Origin: Pelobacter sp. UBA6093
GTDB taxonomy: Bacteria > Desulfobacterota > Desulfuromonadia > Desulfuromonadales > Syntrophotaleaceae
NCBI GenBank assembly: GCA_002435955.1
Contig: DIWZ01000006.1
Location: 27,563 to 91,562, forward strand
DNA: 64,000 nt
Direction: 5' to 3'
Positions 1-9,168 of this stretch are shown one piece after another. The position numbers were made by a program, and so were the translations under genes. How positions within the stretch are numbered: the first letter of the stretch is position 1; each line of letters starts with the position of its first letter. The notes under the pieces are model-generated. The model was given only the letters and a program-made list of their open reading frames with translations, ran no database searches and had not been told where the DNA came from.

Positions 1-2
1 AC

Positions 3-2390
3 AATAGCGCCGACCCCGACGAAAATGACGGCAGGATCTATGAAATGACCTTGCCGGAAAGTGAATCGGATGATGAGCCGCCGGTGGTGACGGCCTTCAA
101 CCTGCCAGGCACCTCCGCTTCGCTGACGGTGCCGATTTTGACCTTCACCGCTACGGACGATGTCGGCGTAACCGGCTACCTGGCCACCGAAAGCAGCAGT
201 ACGCCGGCCGCCGGTGCCTCGGGCTGGAGCGCTTCGCCGCCAACCCAGTACAGCTTCGCCAGTGGGGGGAACAAGACTCTGTATGGCTGGGCCAAAGACG
301 CCGCCGGCAACGTCTCCACGGCGCTGAGCGACACGGTGGTCATCACCCTGTCCGATACCACGGCCCCGACTGTGACGGCCTTTGATCTGCCGGCGACTTC
401 CACCAGCCTGACGGTACCGATTCTGACCTTCACCGCCACCGACAATGTCGGCGTAACCGGCTATCTGGCCACCGAGAGCAGCAGCAAGCCGGCTGCCGGT
501 GCCTCCGGTTGGAGTACCTCGCCGCCGACGCAATACACTTTCGCCAGTGGGGGAACCAAGACCCTGTACGGATGGGCCAAGGACGCCGCCGGCAACGTCT
601 CGACGGCGCTGAGCGACACGGTGAACATCTCCACCGGCTCGGGGCAGCAACAGGTGATTGAAAGCCGGGTGTCCGCGAGCAGTGATGATGCAGAACAAAC
701 CAGCAGCAGCGGCAGTGTGAGCCTGACCAGCAGCGATCTCGAACTCGGTGCCGATGGCGGCAAGCCGCAGACCGTCGGCATGCGCTTTGCCAATCTGAAC
801 CTTCCGCAGGGGGCAACGATCGTCGAGGCCTACATCCAGTTCACCGTGGACGAAACAGACAGCGGCGCGACTTCGGTCGTTATCCGCGGGCAGGCGGCCG
901 ACAACGCTGCCACCTTCACCAGCAGTAACAGCAACCTTACCACGCGTCCGTTGACCACGGCCAGCGCAACGTGGGAACCGGCGCCCTGGACCGTGCTGGG
1001 GCAGGCCGGAACGGACCAGCGGACCCCGAACCTGGCACCCATCATTCAAGAAATCGCCAGCCGGCCAGGCTGGGTGTCGGGCAATGCTTTGGTGATTCTG
1101 ATCGCCGGCAGCGGCGAACGCACGGCGGAGTCTTTTGAAGGTGCCGCTGCCGCCGCGCCCCTGCTGCACCTGGTGTATCAGACGGGTGGCAGCAGCGACA
1201 CCACGGCGCCGACCGTGACGGCCTTCGACCTGCCCTCGACCTCCACCAGCCTGGCGGTGCCGATACTGAGCTTCACCGCCACCGACAATGTTGGCGTAAC
1301 CGGCTACCTGGCCACCGAAAGCAGCAGTACGCCAGCCGCGGGTGCCTCCGGTTGGAGTTCCTCGCCGCCCACCCAGTACAGCTTCGCCAGTGAAGGAAGC
1401 AAGACCCTGTACGGCTGGGCCAAGGACGCCGCCGGCAACGTCTCCACGGCGCTGAGCGACACGGTGGTGATCACTTTGGCCGACGCCACGGCTCCGACCG
1501 TGACGGCCTTCGACCTGCCTTCGACTTCCGATTCGCTGACGGTGCCGATCCTGAGCTTCACCGCCACCGATAATGTCGGCGTAACCGGTTACCTGGCCAC
1601 CGAAAGCAGCAGTACCCCGGCCGCCGGTGCCTCCGGTTGGAGTTCCTCGCCGCCAACCCAGTACAGCTTCGCCAGTGAAGGGAGCAAGATCCTGTACGGC
1701 TGGGCCAAGGACGCCGCCGGCAACGTATCCACGGCTCTGAGCGACACGGTGGTGATCACCTTGGCCGACACCACGGTGCCGACCGTGACGGCCTTCGACC
1801 TGCCCTCGACCTTCAACAGCCTGGCGGTGCCGATACTGAGCTTCACCGCCACCGACAATGTTGGCGTAACCGGCTACCTGGCCACCGAAAGCAGCAGTAC
1901 GCCGGCCGCGGGTGCCTCCGGTTGGAGTTCCTCACCGCCCACCCAGTACAGCTTCGCCAGTGAAGGAAGCAAGACTCTGTACGGCTGGGCCAAGGACGCC
2001 GCCGGCAACGTCTCCACAGCGCTGAGCGACACGGTGGTCATTGCTTTAGGCAGGATGCATGTTGGCGACCTGGACGGCTCTGTTAGAATGAAAGGAAAGA
2101 GCGGTAAAGGGGATGCGTCCGTCACAGTGACCGTTCACGACCTGAACCATAACCCGGTGGCCAACGCTGTTGTCAGCGGTACATGGAGCGGAGCCGCCAG
2201 TGGCACCGTTACCGGTACCACCGATGGCTCGGGCAACGTCACTTTCATCTTCGGAAACCTTAGCAGTGGCAGTACCGTCAACTTTGGTATAATCGGTATC
2301 AGCCACGGGAATTTCATTTACGATGCCAGCGCTAACCACGATCCGGACGGCGATAGTGACGGCAGCAGTATTACGGTAATTCTGCCGTAA
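3..2390 (+). CDS. Secreted multi-domain Ig-like repeat protein, 5' end cut by the window
   Basis: The frame is open to the first base of the window, so the N-terminus is missing; 795 codons are visible. Seen: two copies of a 95-residue Ig-like unit (69-353 and 354-about 638; core VPILTFTATDNVGVTGYLAT, ending YGWAKDAAGNVSTALSDT). A domain of about 185 residues follows (about 640-1196), resembling DNRLRE/CBM-type beta-sandwiches of surface proteins. Then come three more exactly 285-bp units (1197-2051). The C-terminal module (2052-2390) resembles a Big_1/invasin-type Ig domain (NPVANAVVSGTWSG). No membrane anchor or sorting tail is visible. Family knowledge: such stacks are stalks of exported adhesins or extracellular enzymes. 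The residues at the window edge (DPDENDGRIYEM) could be the end of a beta-propeller, but this is a guess. The catalytic or binding function, if any, lies upstream. Confidence 0.8.
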   Translation, partial: NSADPDENDGRIYEMTLPESESDDEPPVVTAFNLPGTSASLTVPILTFTATDDVGVTGYLATESSSTPAAGASGWSASPPTQYSFASGGNKTLYGWAKDAAGNVSTALSDTVVITLSDTTAPTVTAFDLPATSTSLTVPILTFTATDNVGVTGYLATESSSKPAAGASGWSTSPPTQYTFASGGTKTLYGWAKDAAGNVSTALSDTVNISTGSGQQQVIESRVSASSDDAEQTSSSGSVSLTSSDLELGADGGKPQTVGMRFANLNLPQGATIVEAYIQFTVDETDSGATSVVIRGQAADNAATFTSSNSNLTTRPLTTASATWEPAPWTVLGQAGTDQRTPNLAPIIQEIASRPGWVSGNALVILIAGSGERTAESFEGAAAAAPLLHLVYQTGGSSDTTAPTVTAFDLPSTSTSLAVPILSFTATDNVGVTGYLATESSSTPAAGASGWSSSPPTQYSFASEGSKTLYGWAKDAAGNVSTALSDTVVITLADATAPTVTAFDLPSTSDSLTVPILSFTATDNVGVTGYLATESSSTPAAGASGWSSSPPTQYSFASEGSKILYGWAKDAAGNVSTALSDTVVITLADTTVPTVTAFDLPSTFNSLAVPILSFTATDNVGVTGYLATESSSTPAAGASGWSSSPPTQYSFASEGSKTLYGWAKDAAGNVSTALSDTVVIALGRMHVGDLDGSVRMKGKSGKGDASVTVTVHDLNHNPVANAVVSGTWSGAASGTVTGTTDGSGNVTFIFGNLSSGSTVNFGIIGISHGNFIYDASANHDPDGDSDGSSITVILP
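69..638 (+). repeat. Two tandem 285-bp coding repeats (units 1-2)
   Basis: Units at 69-353 and 354-638 encode the same 95-residue Ig-like module with few substitutions; the second ends slightly short (VNIST). They are separated from units 3-5 by an unrelated beta-sandwich domain. Confidence 0.85.
1197..2051 (+). repeat. Three tandem 285-bp coding repeats (units 3-5)
   Basis: Units at 1197-1481, 1482-1766 and 1767-2051 have identical length and are nearly identical in nucleotide sequence, including at synonymous sites. This points to recent duplication or gene conversion within the gene. Confidence 0.9.
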
Positions 2391-2526
2391 GCAAAATAGA
2401 CGGAGTTCGCTTTGCCGTAACTGAAGTGTGTTTTACCTGGGTTATTGGAATACCATCCAAGTCTGGAACAATGGTGGAAAAGGCTATTTGACAGAAGGCT
2501 TGGGGACATATTGTAGAACACTGCAA

Positions 2527-2588
2527 GGAGGCTGTCGGACTATCCATGAGCCGCCTGCAAATTCGGTCCGGATAGTCCGACAGCCTCC
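2527..2588. repeat. Dispersed palindromic repeat, copy 1 (complete)
   Basis: Perfect 19-bp arms lie at 2527-2545 (GGAGGCTGTCGGACTATCC) and 2570-2588 (its exact reverse complement), with a 24-nt loop containing ATGAGCCGCCTGCAA. Related copies occur at 24484-24545, 51062-51110 and 63967-64000, always between genes. This is a REP/palindromic-unit type element. It lies 37 nt before the gene at 2626 and could also act as a hairpin in its leader. Confidence 0.9.
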
Positions 2589-2625
2589 AAGGTACTCTTT
2601 CCCTGTTTGACGGAGCTGATATTTA

Positions 2626-4758
2626 ATGAAGATGGATATTAAATTGAAATCGCTGGAATTGGTGGAAATACTGCTGTCCGGGTTGACTGCTGAGAGCATC
2701 GCCTATTGCCACTGGAAAAGCACCACCAATCTGGCAGCTTCGCTGAGCGGGGGGACCGATCTTGACCTGCTGGTAGATGAAGAGCGCAGCGAGGATTGCC
2801 TGGCGCTTCTTGAGAGACTGAATTTCCTCCAGGCAACCGATCCGTGGGAACTTAACCTGCCGGGAATTTACCACTATTTCGGTTACGATCCACCCAGCGG
2901 TTGCCTGGTTCATGTGCACCTCCATTTTCAATTAATTGTCGGCGATGATCTTCTCAAGAACTACCGGCTACCGGTAGAAAAGGCGTTTCTCGCCTCGGCA
3001 AAGCCTCTTAACGGCATAGCCGTGCCAACTCCGGAGGTGGAATTCATCACCTTTGTTATCCGTATGACCCTCAAACGCAGACTGCTCTCCGTTTTGGTCA
3101 GATGCTTCTTTTTGATGGGCAATGTACCGTCCCGTCTGAGACAGTTGCTCGGTCTTGAAAACCCACCATTGGACCAACATGCTCAAACGGAATTCGATGA
3201 TCTTAAGGCAAGAATATCGAAGGAAAGCCTGGCAAAAACTCTCGCCAGCCATTTTCCTTTCGTAGCACCGAACCTGTTTCAACAATGTTGCGAGGCCCTG
3301 GACAACCGGGCCGATCGCCTTGCCTGGTTGAGGGCCGGAAATCAGTTGACCCGCGCCCTATCCAATTATCGGCGCATGAGCGGTTTCTCTCCCATCTGGA
3401 AAATTGTATGGCAGGCTTTCAGGTTGAGGGGCAGGGCTTTGCTGAAACGAGCCGGTTGCTGCTATTTGACAGGCAAAACCCTTGTTTCCGGAGGCCGAAT
3501 CATTGCTTTTGTCGGTGGTGATGGGGCTGGAAAAACCACTCTGGTAAGCGACACGGCACAATGGCTCGGGCATTGTTTTTCCGTGACCAGGCGACATCTG
3601 GGCAAGCCCGCCAAAGGCCCGCTTTGGTTTGCCGTCCTGGCATTGATGAAGATCCGGTCTATCCTTCCTGGAAAGGCGGGGGATCCTTTTCACCAGGCGG
3701 TCCGCTATTGGCTGGTGGCGCGTTATCGCTATCGAACCTATCGACAGGTCATTCGTTTACGCCAGCGGGGTATGGTGGTGCTTCTCGACCGCATCCCGTT
3801 GCCGGGCAGCCTCTATATGGATACGCCCCGGATCGCAGGACTTGCTGCGGGAAAAGGCCCTGTTTTTCGTCTGATGGCGGGCATGGAAGAACGGTGGCAT
3901 CTGCGCATCAAGGCCGACGAACTGATTGTGTTGCGACTCGATCCGAAAATCGCCGCCGAGCGCCGGCCCGGGGATGATCAGGAATTGTTGGCAAAACGTT
4001 CCGGGGAGATCTGGAACAGGTCCTGGCCGGTAAACTATGCCCATCTTGTCGATGCTTCTCAACCATTGGATGAGGTTATACGCCAGGTGCGTTCTTCGGT
4101 TTGGGAAATTCTCGGGAAAAAAGCCAGGGTTTTTGAGTTGATCGGACCAGCGGGCTCCGGGAAAAGCACTCTGGCCGGGGAATTGCGAAGCCGGTACTAT
4201 AACATGCAGACTGCTGTTTCATGCCGCGACCATCTTCTTCCGTATCTGAAAGTCACCCTTCAACGGCTGCCCTGGCTGCTGACCGGGTGGGGTCGAGGAG
4301 TGCCTGTCAATCACCTGAAACAAGCAATCTACACGGAAACAGTCATCTACCTTATCGATCCGAAGCGTCGCAGCCAATTTTTCCCGGGGCGGAACATCGT
4401 CCTCGAAATCGGGCCGTTGTTTTACCTGGTATTTCTCGAGAAGGAAAGCCGACGGTTTTCCAAACAATGGCTGCGGCAATTGCGAGAGCAGTTTGCCGGC
4501 TCCGCCGATCTTGTTGTCTGGCTCGATGCTTCTGATGAAATTTTAGGTGAAAGAATCAATAATCGCTCCAAATGGCATCGCATCAAGCATGGCACGCCTC
4601 AAGAAATGGAGAAATTCCTGGCTGACTACCGTGCATCCTTTGTAAGTGCCACCGAAATCGTAAAAGGGGGGGTGCCCATCAAAAACATTGACACAGGACA
4701 TTTGAATATCGTCGAGTGCGCCGAGATTGTCACCGGTCTGTTGCAAGAGCCCCTATGA
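2626..4758 (+). CDS. Nucleotidyltransferase-like / double P-loop kinase fusion protein (polysaccharide locus)
   Basis: 710 residues. Seen: an N-terminal minimal nucleotidyltransferase signature (HWKSTTNL at 29-36, GGTDLDLLV at 42-50); a first P-loop GGDGAGKTT (297-305) in a thymidylate-kinase-like context; and a second P-loop GPAGSGKST (507-515) starting another kinase-like domain. Start ATG 2626 has GGAG at 2612-2615; ATG 2632 is an alternative. Family knowledge: single nucleotidyltransferase or dTMP-kinase-like proteins of this kind occur in polysaccharide loci and are usually left as hypothetical. Here three nucleotide-binding modules are in one chain. The substrate is unknown; phosphorylation or nucleotidylation of a sugar, lipid or protein is possible. 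The stop codon overlaps the flippase start (ATGA), so the two are probably translationally coupled. Confidence 0.7.
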   Translation: MKMDIKLKSLELVEILLSGLTAESIAYCHWKSTTNLAASLSGGTDLDLLVDEERSEDCLALLERLNFLQATDPWELNLPGIYHYFGYDPPSGCLVHVHLHFQLIVGDDLLKNYRLPVEKAFLASAKPLNGIAVPTPEVEFITFVIRMTLKRRLLSVLVRCFFLMGNVPSRLRQLLGLENPPLDQHAQTEFDDLKARISKESLAKTLASHFPFVAPNLFQQCCEALDNRADRLAWLRAGNQLTRALSNYRRMSGFSPIWKIVWQAFRLRGRALLKRAGCCYLTGKTLVSGGRIIAFVGGDGAGKTTLVSDTAQWLGHCFSVTRRHLGKPAKGPLWFAVLALMKIRSILPGKAGDPFHQAVRYWLVARYRYRTYRQVIRLRQRGMVVLLDRIPLPGSLYMDTPRIAGLAAGKGPVFRLMAGMEERWHLRIKADELIVLRLDPKIAAERRPGDDQELLAKRSGEIWNRSWPVNYAHLVDASQPLDEVIRQVRSSVWEILGKKARVFELIGPAGSGKSTLAGELRSRYYNMQTAVSCRDHLLPYLKVTLQRLPWLLTGWGRGVPVNHLKQAIYTETVIYLIDPKRRSQFFPGRNIVLEIGPLFYLVFLEKESRRFSKQWLRQLREQFAGSADLVVWLDASDEILGERINNRSKWHRIKHGTPQEMEKFLADYRASFVSATEIVKGGVPIKNIDTGHLNIVECAEIVTGLLQEPL

Positions 4759-6299
4759 AAAGGCCGTGGACCTCCCCGAACCTGACCCAGAGCACCATGC
4801 TGAACGCAGCCTCGTCATTGCTCAATTACGGGGCAGGCATAGTGGTTGTGTTGTTACTGAGCCCCTTTCTCCTGACCCAGCTCGGACCCACCCTGTTTGG
4901 GACCTGGAAGGTTTGCCAACGCCTGCTGACGTACGTTTCGGCCACCGATGGTCGGGCCAGCCAGGCCCTCAAATGGACCATTGCCAACCGTCGGTCGGTC
5001 TCCAACATTGAACAAAAACAGCGAGAGATAGGCTGCGCCCTTGTTGTCTGGCTGAGATTCCTGCCGCTAATGTTGTTGGCCGGAGGCCTGCTCTCCTGGT
5101 TTTCGCCGAACTTCATCCGCGGTTTGCCTTCTGAGTATCATCTTGTCACTCGACTGACCTGCGCCATTCTTGTCCTGAATCTTCTGCTGCATCCGCTGAA
5201 ATCTATCCCCGAATCGGTAATGGTCGGAATGAATCTGGGTTATAAGACTACCTGGATAAACGCATTCAGCGCGATTGCCGGGGGACTATTGATGGGGGCT
5301 GCCGTCTGGATCGGTTGGGGTCTGATCGGTCTGGCCTCGGCGTTTCTGGTTGTATCGATTATCCATGGACTGGCAATCCTCTATATGACGCGAAAATGTC
5401 TGCCCTGGTTAGCCATCCGTCGGCCGGAACAAGGGGAGGTTAGTCGTTTTTTCAGCTTCAGCATCTGGGTGTTGGCATGGACATTCATCAACAAGTTTCT
5501 TCTCGCCAGCGACATTGTCATCCTTGGCCTGGTTTCCAGCGCCCCGGTGGTCGCCGCCTACACCCTGACTTTCTATGCCATTCAGACGTCAGTCAATCTC
5601 TCCGCCATTCTGGTATCGTCCGGCATGCCGGGCATGGGCGATATCGTAGGGCGTGGTGAACTTAAAAAAGCCGCTGCCGTCCGTTCGGAAATCATGACCT
5701 CCTCCTGGTTGCTGGCGGTGGTTATCGGCACCCTGATATTGCTCTGGAACCGGCCGTTTATCGCCCTTTGGGTAGGCGCGGAGCAGTTTGTCGGATATGG
5801 CGAGAACTTTCTGATGGTCATGCTGATGACGCAACTGATTTTTATCCGCAACGATGCCTTTATCGTCGATGTGACTCTTGAGATCAGAACCAAGGTTTTG
5901 TTGGGAGCATTGTCGACAGCAGTTTCACTGGGGTTGGCAATTTTGCTCGGAGTCTATTGGCAGTCTTCGATCGCCGGGGTGCTGATTGGGCTGATTGCAG
6001 GACGATCGATTTTAAGCGTCTTGTATCCAACACTGGTCAGAAAGTCTTTACGACTGAACAAAGAAGTTTCTATTGAACCCACTACAAACGTTATAAGGCT
6101 GTCCATTGTTATGGTTGTATTATACGCCAGTGCATACTATCTCGCACAATTGATTAAAGTAAACAGCTGGTTTGAATTGATCTATTACGCCGCGTTTAGT
6201 TCACTGTTTATTTTTTGTATAGTTTTTTGGATTGGTTTCTCCGGAAACCAAAGACGCAAAATGGTCTTCCGTGCTAGACAGATTGCCTTCAAGCGATAA
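4755..6299 (+). CDS. Polysaccharide flippase (Wzx-like, MATE/MOP superfamily)
   Basis: 514 residues, hydrophobic throughout with roughly 12-14 membrane segments, starting with ASSLLNYGAGIVVVLLLSPF. Family knowledge: Wzx/MOP exporters move undecaprenyl-linked repeat units across the inner membrane. The start at ATG 4755 is chosen because it overlaps the preceding stop (ATGA) and fits the family N-terminus; an in-frame GTG lies upstream at 4716. The neighbours (glycosyltransferases, polymerase) support a Wzx/Wzy-type pathway. The C-terminal 80 codons are already more AT-rich, marking the edge of the low-GC section that follows. Confidence 0.85.
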   Translation: MKRPWTSPNLTQSTMLNAASSLLNYGAGIVVVLLLSPFLLTQLGPTLFGTWKVCQRLLTYVSATDGRASQALKWTIANRRSVSNIEQKQREIGCALVVWLRFLPLMLLAGGLLSWFSPNFIRGLPSEYHLVTRLTCAILVLNLLLHPLKSIPESVMVGMNLGYKTTWINAFSAIAGGLLMGAAVWIGWGLIGLASAFLVVSIIHGLAILYMTRKCLPWLAIRRPEQGEVSRFFSFSIWVLAWTFINKFLLASDIVILGLVSSAPVVAAYTLTFYAIQTSVNLSAILVSSGMPGMGDIVGRGELKKAAAVRSEIMTSSWLLAVVIGTLILLWNRPFIALWVGAEQFVGYGENFLMVMLMTQLIFIRNDAFIVDVTLEIRTKVLLGALSTAVSLGLAILLGVYWQSSIAGVLIGLIAGRSILSVLYPTLVRKSLRLNKEVSIEPTTNVIRLSIVMVVLYASAYYLAQLIKVNSWFELIYYAAFSSLFIFCIVFWIGFSGNQRRKMVFRARQIAFKR

Positions 6300-6493
6300 G
6301 CTGATAGCATAATTTCAGGAAAATTTTGAAAGACAATTAAGGAATTTTTTCAAGCCTGAATGATCGATGGCCATTCTGTCTATTAAACCATGGAATCTGG
6401 ATGAAAATGAGCGATAGCGGGTGGTCGTCAATGGTTGAGGAAAGTACCGCTGAAAATTCGCGGATCCCTGTGGAGGAACAACTGAAACATTCC

Positions 6494-7612
6494 ATGAAAA
6501 TTCTTCATATATTCGGGCGTATGACAAGAGGTGGTGCAGAAATGCGCACCCTTGATCTCATGCGCCATATTGACCAAGACCAATATAAATTTCACTTTTG
6601 TGCCCTTTCGGGGTTGCCTGGTGAACTGGATGATGAAGTGAGGGGGCTCGGGGGAGAGGTGTTTTATATCAAGCTTGGACGCAGTTTCCCCTCGAATTTC
6701 CGGCGTTTTCTACGTTCGGGAAATTATCAGGTAGTCCATTCCCATGTGCATTATTTTTCCGGCTATGTATTGCGTCTGGCTGCGCAGGCAGGGGTTCCCG
6801 GGAGGATTGCACATTTCAGAAATATGGACGATGGTAAGGACCTCACATTGCTGAGGAAGATAAGAAATCGGATCATGAAAGGGTGGATAAACCGGTACGC
6901 CACAGACATTGTTGCTGTTTGCGAGGGGGCCATGAGGTCTGCCTGGGGAGAACAGTGGCATGCTGACCCAAGGTGCCAGGTAATTTACAATGGCCTGGAC
7001 CTGTCAAAATTCAATGGGCCATTACAGCCTGACAGGGTACGCAGAGAGTTCGGCCTGCCTGATAATTGTAAGCTGATTATTCATATCGGGCGAATGGTTC
7101 CACAAAAAAACCATGAACGAGTAATCTCCATATTCAATGAAATAGCCTCCCGTCATTCCAATGTCGGCCTTCTCCTGGTGGGTCGTAGGGAGAATGGAGT
7201 TGAAAACAGATTAAGGGACATGATTGCCAGGTTTGACCTGGTTGAAAAGGTGGCGTTTGCCGGAGAGCGTAACGATGTGCCAAGACTTCTCAGATCCTCC
7301 GATATGATGATCTTTCCTTCGCTATGGGAGGGACTGCCTGGGGCAGTTCTTGAATCCTGCGCTGTGGGCACCCCGATTCTGGCAAGTGATTTACCTGGAG
7401 TTCGGGAAATCGCTGCACAATTTCCATGTTTTGTAAAAGCTGTGCCATTAAACACAGGTGATTCTGAATGGTCATTATTGGCAGAAGAAATATTAGAGAG
7501 CAAAGAACCTGCAGGTAGTGTAGAAAATAATTTCAACCATTTTCAACAGAGTATATTTAACATTGATAAATGTGTTGAGGAATTTTGCAAGGTATGGGCA
7601 AGGAAGATGTAA
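6494..7612 (+). CDS. Glycosyltransferase, GT-B fold, family 4 type
   Basis: 372 residues from ATG 6494 (MKILHIFGRMTRGGAEMR), the usual N-terminus for EpsF-like family 4 enzymes; GGAGG lies at 6472-6476, a rather long spacing. The frame stays open upstream to ATG 6401 or 6431, so a 10- to 31-residue extension cannot be excluded. C-terminal nucleotide-sugar binding motifs are present: HIGRMVPQKNHERVI and MIFPSLWEGLPGAVLESCAV, with the donor-binding glutamates. It should transfer one sugar to a lipid-linked repeat unit at the inner face of the cytoplasmic membrane. The sugar cannot be told from sequence. A 100-bp gap separates it from the flippase. Confidence 0.85.
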   Translation: MKILHIFGRMTRGGAEMRTLDLMRHIDQDQYKFHFCALSGLPGELDDEVRGLGGEVFYIKLGRSFPSNFRRFLRSGNYQVVHSHVHYFSGYVLRLAAQAGVPGRIAHFRNMDDGKDLTLLRKIRNRIMKGWINRYATDIVAVCEGAMRSAWGEQWHADPRCQVIYNGLDLSKFNGPLQPDRVRREFGLPDNCKLIIHIGRMVPQKNHERVISIFNEIASRHSNVGLLLVGRRENGVENRLRDMIARFDLVEKVAFAGERNDVPRLLRSSDMMIFPSLWEGLPGAVLESCAVGTPILASDLPGVREIAAQFPCFVKAVPLNTGDSEWSLLAEEILESKEPAGSVENNFNHFQQSIFNIDKCVEEFCKVWARKM

Positions 7613-7636
7613 CCTATTAATCAAATAGGAAAATAA

Positions 7637-9109
7637 ATGAATAGTAATTATATGGACGACAAAATTGATAGTAGTGTTGGTGATTTAGTAGTGAGTCAAA
7701 ACAATGTCGAACATGTATGGTCCTGTATTTATGGTTCCTTATCGTTGGGGTTGTTGATAATCCTTCTTATTGAACCAAGTTATGGAAGCTTTTCTATAAG
7801 AACCTATTGTGTTTTAAATCTTTTGGTATTTACCTTTAGTTTTTTGTTCAATAACTATATTTTAAAACTTAATATTTTATCTTTGCCGCAGGTATTCCTT
7901 TTAGTTACGTTTTTGTATACGTCAGGCTTATTGACACTTTTTGCATTCGGCCTTGCAGACTTATACTTAATGGTAACCTGGTATGACGAATATTATGCAG
8001 CCATAGCTATAAAAATGATTATGATGTCAATATTTGCTTTACAATTCGGTGTTTGTTTGGCTGCATTCCATAAATACAGCAACCAAAATATTCAAGAAGT
8101 TTGTATCGGAGAAAAATTTTCGGACGACTTATTTAAATTAGGAGTTATAGGGTTCTTTGTTTCTATTTCAATCCTGATTATTAGTACGATACTTGGATCC
8201 GGGTATTCAGAGATGTTCCAATCCGGATACACAGATTTTAAGGCAACCCTGAAAGGTTCTGATGTCAGATTTTTTCTGACAGCTCTGTCGATTCTTTTGC
8301 CGGTATCAGTAATAATAATGGCATCTGGTGCCAAGACAGATAAGCAAATTAAATTAATTTACATTGTATCCTTTATAAGTTTGGTAGCGTTTTTATTGGC
8401 AGGGGATAGAGGTGGAGCTTTCAGTCTTTTAATCGCTTTGGTTTTTACTCTTACTTTAATAGGAAAAAAATACAGTTATGCAAAGATTATAATTGGAGCG
8501 ATCATAGTCCTGATCCTTGTTCCAACTATAAAGGATTTACGACGTCAACCCTTTTCGGAAGTTGTTGCTGAGGGCATTAGCCTGGTTTCTGAAAAATCAC
8601 CTTTCTATAGAGCTTTTTCAGAGACAGGGGCGAGTTTTCAGACATTTCTTGGAACAATAATAATTATTCCAGAAATAGAGAATTATCGCTATGGGGACAC
8701 CTATGTGGAGGCTTTATCAAAAATTATCCCAAACCTTGGGGCTTGGAAGCTTCGAGAAGATTCCGGTAGTTTGACCTCCTGGATCACTTCCTATATGAAT
8801 CCTTACGGGAAAAGTGGATTAGGCTTTCTTCAAATTGCAGAATTTTATGTTCAGTTTGGCGTGGTTGGAATTTTCCTCGGTTTTTTCATGATAGGGTATT
8901 TCCTGACAAAGTGGCAAATAAAGTGCGAAATTGGTTTGTCTGACAGAAGGTGGGTTGCAATCAATGGATGTATTTTATGTTTTCTTTTAATTTGGATCAG
9001 AAATGACATCTTTAATTTTATTAGGCCTGCAGTCTGGTCAGCAATTTTAATTTTTGGGTGGACCTTTTTTGCAAAAGATAAGCACTCATATGATAAACGG
9101 AACATTTGA
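7637..9109 (+). CDS. O-antigen/exopolysaccharide polymerase (Wzy-like membrane protein)
   Basis: 490 residues, very hydrophobic with about 10-12 predicted membrane segments and a larger loop around residues 310-390 (SEKSPFYRAFSETGASFQT). This is typical of oligosaccharide repeat-unit polymerases, which are recognised by topology and context more than by motifs. The gene is strikingly AT-rich compared with flanking chromosome. It sits 24 bp after a glycosyltransferase and before two more, the usual place for Wzy. A second ligase/polymerase-like protein is encoded at 27505-29766, so which one polymerises the chain is uncertain. Confidence 0.75.
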   Translation: MNSNYMDDKIDSSVGDLVVSQNNVEHVWSCIYGSLSLGLLIILLIEPSYGSFSIRTYCVLNLLVFTFSFLFNNYILKLNILSLPQVFLLVTFLYTSGLLTLFAFGLADLYLMVTWYDEYYAAIAIKMIMMSIFALQFGVCLAAFHKYSNQNIQEVCIGEKFSDDLFKLGVIGFFVSISILIISTILGSGYSEMFQSGYTDFKATLKGSDVRFFLTALSILLPVSVIIMASGAKTDKQIKLIYIVSFISLVAFLLAGDRGGAFSLLIALVFTLTLIGKKYSYAKIIIGAIIVLILVPTIKDLRRQPFSEVVAEGISLVSEKSPFYRAFSETGASFQTFLGTIIIIPEIENYRYGDTYVEALSKIIPNLGAWKLREDSGSLTSWITSYMNPYGKSGLGFLQIAEFYVQFGVVGIFLGFFMIGYFLTKWQIKCEIGLSDRRWVAINGCILCFLLIWIRNDIFNFIRPAVWSAILIFGWTFFAKDKHSYDKRNI

Positions 9110-9168
9110 TTAGGTGTTTCGAAGGACTTTATATTATTACAACTAAATAGAAAGTCGGTGTAAACACT

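Noticed and set aside
69..2051. CRISPR-like periodic repeats
   Set aside because: Units are 285 bp, contiguous and in frame; they encode protein modules and have no spacers.
2428..2610. 60-codon frame running through repeat copy 1
   Set aside because: Made mostly of the palindromic repeat; not a gene.
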